From positions 15,586,393 through 15,650,392 of the forward strand of contig OX326960.1 of assembly GCA_946800325.1 (NCBI GenBank): 64,000 nt of DNA, written 5' to 3'. The notes under the pieces are model-generated. The model was not told the origin of the DNA and ran no database searches. It saw only the letters and a program-made list of their open reading frames with translations. The translations under genes were made by a program, and so were the position numbers. Position 1 is the stretch's first letter; each line of letters begins with the position of its first letter. This stretch comes from Luzula sylvatica. Lineage: Eukaryota > Streptophyta > Magnoliopsida > Poales > Juncaceae. Positions 60,386 to 64,000 of this stretch are shown piece by piece.

Positions 60386-61057
60386 CAAATGATAAGGTTT
60401 ATGATGACGATAATAATAATATTACGTTAATAATAAAATTATTTCACCTTATATTAATCTCATCACACGTTAGAAATAATGTAAGTATAATCAAGAATAT
60501 ATTTTACAATTATACTGTGTTATGGTATAAATAACTCATTTTTATCAAATTTTATAAGTATTAATGCAAATAATAATATCTGATACATCGCACAATATTA
60601 CGAAAATGCCTAACAACAAAAATTAAATCATTGTTTCTCACAGTAGTTCATGCAATATAAATATATAAACATTGAAACATACATCCTATACACTAAAGAC
60701 ACATAATTAATTATATAGTACTCACAATTTTTTTATTGATAAAAAAAATAATGAATTATAACCAACATTTAACAATCAAAATAATTAAAAAATAATATCA
60801 AAATTTAATTTAGCAAAAATATAATTTAATTTAATTAACATCATATGATATTTTTAAATTTACAACTTAAAAAATAACAATAGTATTCGAAATATATGAC
60901 CAATTGGAACTAAAATTAATATCAAAAGGGTTAGGGCCAATCGTTGAGGTATATATATATGAGCAATTAGAAGGGGAATTGAGAAAAACTAATTGATCAT
61001 TTTGCACAAGTAAGATTTACCTTAACATTAGAAGAGGAAAACATCGAGTCTTCTGTG

Positions 61058-61285
61058 ATGGGTCAATTAGAGATTAATCGCCTTATCGACTATGGCATCC
61101 CAGTCTCACCCATGGGAGAAGTTTCCTCGCCTTTGTGCCCCAGCAAGGGTCCGGTTTCGTCGCCAAGTCACAAGAACAAGGGGCGAATCGATCTCCTTTT
61201 CGCTATCTTCAGAAGAAGAGCGGATTCAATCTTATTTTTCGCCTATTTTGTGGCCATCGGAGACCTAGTTTCGTGGTTACAGTGA
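61058..61285 (+). other. ORF of 75 codons, unknown, possibly a captured fragment
   Basis: The ORF (MGQLEINRLIDYGIPVSPMG...) sits in a 250-bp island of higher GC content inside Helitron/MITE-rich DNA. No family is recognised, and there is no upstream exon or promoter signal I can support. Confidence 0.25.
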
Positions 61286-61457
61286 AGGGAAAGAAGGTAA
61301 GAGTGAGAAGAAGATGAATAAACGGAGGATGATACATCACCGTTCCGTCTACTATTTGAGCACAAATCTTAAAGCCATCCAAGGGTAGAAAAATGTTAAG
61401 TACCAAATGGTGAATACTTAATTAAGTACTTTAGCTCCTATATATATATATATATAT

Positions 61458-61995
61458 GGACTAGGTTCAATGGCCAACACCCTTGTTTGGCCAACTCGGC
61501 CAACAACGTTTATTTCTCACAATATATACATGAAAATAAAAATCCAACCGCATAGATGTGATATACATCACTTGATAATGTTATAGATTTAATTTCATGA
61601 AAAATAAATATTTTTATCATCTCCATCACGATACGTAAAGATATTGACGGATGACAATATTTACGACATGATTCATCATGAAATCAATTTTAAAATTCGA
61701 ATTTTTTTCATCGGATTTAATTTAAATTATATAGATAGACTTTAGATTAATTTTTACAATGTTTCGACTTTTCTTTCATCGAAATCCAAAAAAATACCGA
61801 AATAGACGATTGTGAAAATAGCTTATCGATTTTGTTAGATAGAAAAATGCAAACGAAACAAAATTTGTTCTACAACATATCTAAATGATATAGATTACAT
61901 CTATACGGTTAAAATTTAATTTTCATTTATATAATTTGAGAAATAAACGTTGTTGGCCGAGTTGGCCAAACAAGGGTGTTGGCCATTGAACCTAG

Positions 61996-61998
<3 letters not shown>
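61458..61998. mobile_element. 541-bp MITE, copy 2 (inverted relative to copy 1)
   Basis: The ends are GGACTAGGTTCAATGGCCAA and its inverse ending CCATTGAACCTAGCCC. Length and sequence correspond to the reverse complement of 3180-3720 with few differences. It is inserted in a (TA)n tract, so the target duplication cannot be read. Confidence 0.85.

Positions 61999-62041
<43 letters not shown>
61999..62041. repeat. (TA)n microsatellite
   Basis: About 21 TA units next to the MITE; a shorter TA run lies on its other side (61440-61457). Confidence 0.95.
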
Positions 62042-62042
<1 letters not shown>

Positions 62043-62352
62043 TGGTGAATCAAAATAATTTGATTATGACCAAATTCTCCACAGAATAGTTGTCGCCCAA
62101 ATTTTTTACTCACCACATTTTCACATCAAACTATAAACTTATAAAAGTTTAAATTAATCCATCAATTATTACTTTATTAAGTCATTTTTTAGAATAGCAT
62201 CACAACAACAATAATTTATAAAATTCCATTCCGCCAATTCATGTTTCGAGTATAAAATCCCATTCATATTAAATTTCCTTTTGTATATTATGATTTATTA
62301 AATAAAGATAATTAAGGATCGAAATTACATGATTAATTAAATCGGAGTAGAA

Positions 62353-63451
62353 TTACTCGAGTGGAGCCCAGCCAACTACACCTGCATAAAATATCAATCG
62401 AAAAAACAAATAATATTTATTATTAGATTATATGTAATAAAAAAAATGAAATTATGAAATTGATACCACAAGCCAATCTTCCACCAGCATTTCCAGTTAC
62501 GAAACTAAGTTCATGTCCTCCTAACAAAATAATTCATTAAATATTTAGACCTCATAAGTAAAAATATAATAAATATTTATTTATTTATTAATTGATGCGA
62601 AGAATTAACCTTTTCCTAAATCATCCTTTAATTCATGAACAACAAAAGCCCTTCCTATTACTGAATTCGGTCCACTTAATGGAATCTAAATATAAAATTA
62701 TAATATCACAAAAATTGAAAGAAATATTTAATCAATTTTATTATTATTATAACCTGATTGTCAACAATTGTTGCTTCTGCAATTCCTGATAAAAAGAAAA
62801 TAATTGAGTATTTAAAGGAGTTTTTTTCAATTAAAAAAAGAAAATGGGTATTTTTCATAAATACCCTCAGAATTTGCAAAAATGTTTCCGAGGTCACCGG
62901 CATGGCGAATTTGATCTTGAGGCGCACCATGTTTCATTTTATTTGGGTTGAAATGCGATCCTGTTGATATACAACCATTGGTCGTGTCGCCATATTCATG
63001 CTGGCAAAACAAATCAAGGTTATAAATTAATAAATTGCAGAAAATTGGAAATAATATAATAGTGAAAATTAGATGCTGACAAGGTGGAAGCCGTGGGGCC
63101 CAGGTGTCAGGCCAGTCACGCGAAATTTCAGTGTCGTAGGACCTGTAAGAAAGTCAGAAATGGAAGAACGGAAATTGAGAATTTATCAAAAGAATTGAAT
63201 TCAACAAAAATTGCAAACAAATTGAATTGAATTGAAGCAGAGAAGAAGAGATAACCATCAGATATCTGTAGAAGAATGACAACGCCTTGGACCTGAGAAG
63301 AGCCTTTCAGTACCGCCACAGCCTTCTTCGCCGAGGCGGTGCCGGCGGTGGCGGAACGACTGAAAGATGAAGATGATGCCGGCAATGGAGGTCCGGCAAG
63401 CGCCGACTGTATGTGTTGCAAACGCCGAATTGCTCCTTCCTGAGCATCCAT
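62353..63451 (-). CDS. CSD: Cu/Zn superoxide dismutase (plastid-type core)
   Basis: The predicted 194-residue enzyme converts superoxide to oxygen and hydrogen peroxide. Seven exons (minus): 63451-63256, 63142-63081, 63000-62865, 62785-62754, 62685-62610, 62520-62467, 62381-62353 (585 nt, GT-AG). All metal ligands are present: copper His85, His87, His102, His159; zinc His102, His110, His119, Asp122. The disulphide pair Cys96/Cys185 and active-site Arg182 are also kept. Motifs: [62 protein letters not shown]. The core KKAVAVLKG and exon pattern resemble chloroplast CSD2. The 42-residue N-terminus starts [10 protein letters not shown], acidic for a transit peptide, then turns Ser/Ala-rich. Plastid targeting is therefore likely but not certain; a cytosolic form is the alternative. 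Confidence 0.93.
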
Positions 63452-63589
63452 CGCCGGAGCAATTGAGCAACGTCGAGACTGAACCCAGCCAGCTCCGTGG
63501 TGTTAAAAAAAGTTAAAACCAATAGCTTTTGTTTTATCCTATTTGTTAAATGCACTCGGTGCACGACCTTTTTTTAATTATATTTTTTT

Positions 63590-64000
63590 AGGAAAATTTA
63601 CCAACCCCCTTATTTTGCACCTATCTTTGAGCCTCCTCATGAAGCCACATCATCATGATTATCTTGATTATTAACCATTAGATTATGTGATGTGGCTTCA
63701 TCATATGCATTAATATTATATTTGATCATTTAAGACATGCATTTTGTATTATTATTTTTAAGTATTAATTTGAACCATTAGATGTAGTGATGTGCTTTAA
63801 TCTCAATCATTAATTTTTTGTTAGATTTTTTGAAGATCATATTTTGTGTAGTCATTTATGTGTTATTATTTTACACAATATTTTAAGCATTCTTAGAAAG
63901 CCACATCATCATACATTAATGACGTGGCATATTATTATTGGTTAGAATCATATTAGACCAAGTTTAATCAATTGTTTAACATTTCACATAAGATTACATG
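63590..64000 (+). mobile_element. Helitron-like element, 5' part (runs off the window)
   Basis: TTTACCAACCCCCTTATTTT, GTGTAGTCATTTA, TTAAGCATTCTTAGA, ATTAGACCAAGTTTAATCAATTG and CATTTCACATAAG parallel the 5' 330 bp of the element at 44213-45575 in the same order. The 3' end is outside the window. Confidence 0.5.

Overview
The window is AT-rich nuclear DNA of a flowering plant, probably a eudicot. The evidence is GT-AG introns in every multi-exon gene, plant-only gene families (flavonol synthase, MORN-repeat PIP5K, EAR-motif C2H2 zinc finger, nuclear-encoded plastid ribosomal protein bL9, plastid-type Cu/Zn superoxide dismutase), and a dense load of plant transposons (copia, hAT, Mutator-like, Helitron, a poly(A) retroposon). 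I see no prokaryotic, organellar or viral gene block.

Layout. 1-4.9 kb: the 3' end of a copia element, then an older reversed copia relic split by a three-deep nest of terminal-inverted-repeat elements. 5.8-6.5 kb: a Helitron. 7.7-10.7 kb (-): a nine-exon MORN-repeat phosphatidylinositol-4-phosphate 5-kinase with a probable 5'UTR intron. 11.9-26.6 kb: a gene desert holding a segmental duplication (about 15.2-19.1 and 20.0-21.9 kb) in which one copy carries three transposons and the other still shows the corresponding uninterrupted sites. 27.1 kb: a small hydrophobic ORF. 28.1-28.8 kb: a poly(A) retroposon. 30.2-32.0 kb (+): a two-exon gene for a 78-residue protein whose intron is mostly transposon. 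32.4-33.4 kb (-): plastid bL9. 33.9-36.3 kb (-): a 13-coding-exon kelch protein. 36.9-39.3 kb: an element filled with about 11 copies of a 172-bp tandem repeat. 39.7-42.6 kb (+): flavonol synthase with transposons in both introns. 46.9-48.9 and 52.5-54.1 kb (+): two paralogous Golgi-type glycosyltransferase-like (O-fucosyltransferase-like) genes, the second without an intron. 55.7-56.5 kb (+): a ZAT-type zinc finger. 58.5-62.0 kb: MITEs and Helitrons. 62.35-63.45 kb (-): a seven-exon Cu/Zn superoxide dismutase. The window ends inside another Helitron-like repeat.

The genes are ordinary, independently transcribed plant genes with no shared pathway. The striking content is the transposon stratigraphy: many elements have intact target-site duplications (8 bp for hAT, 9 bp for Mutator-like) and can be ordered by nesting. 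Exon joins were chosen by hand so that GT-AG sites, reading frame and family homology agree; the summed exon lengths of all six spliced genes that match known families are divisible by three. Family assignments rest on remembered motifs, not on database searches.
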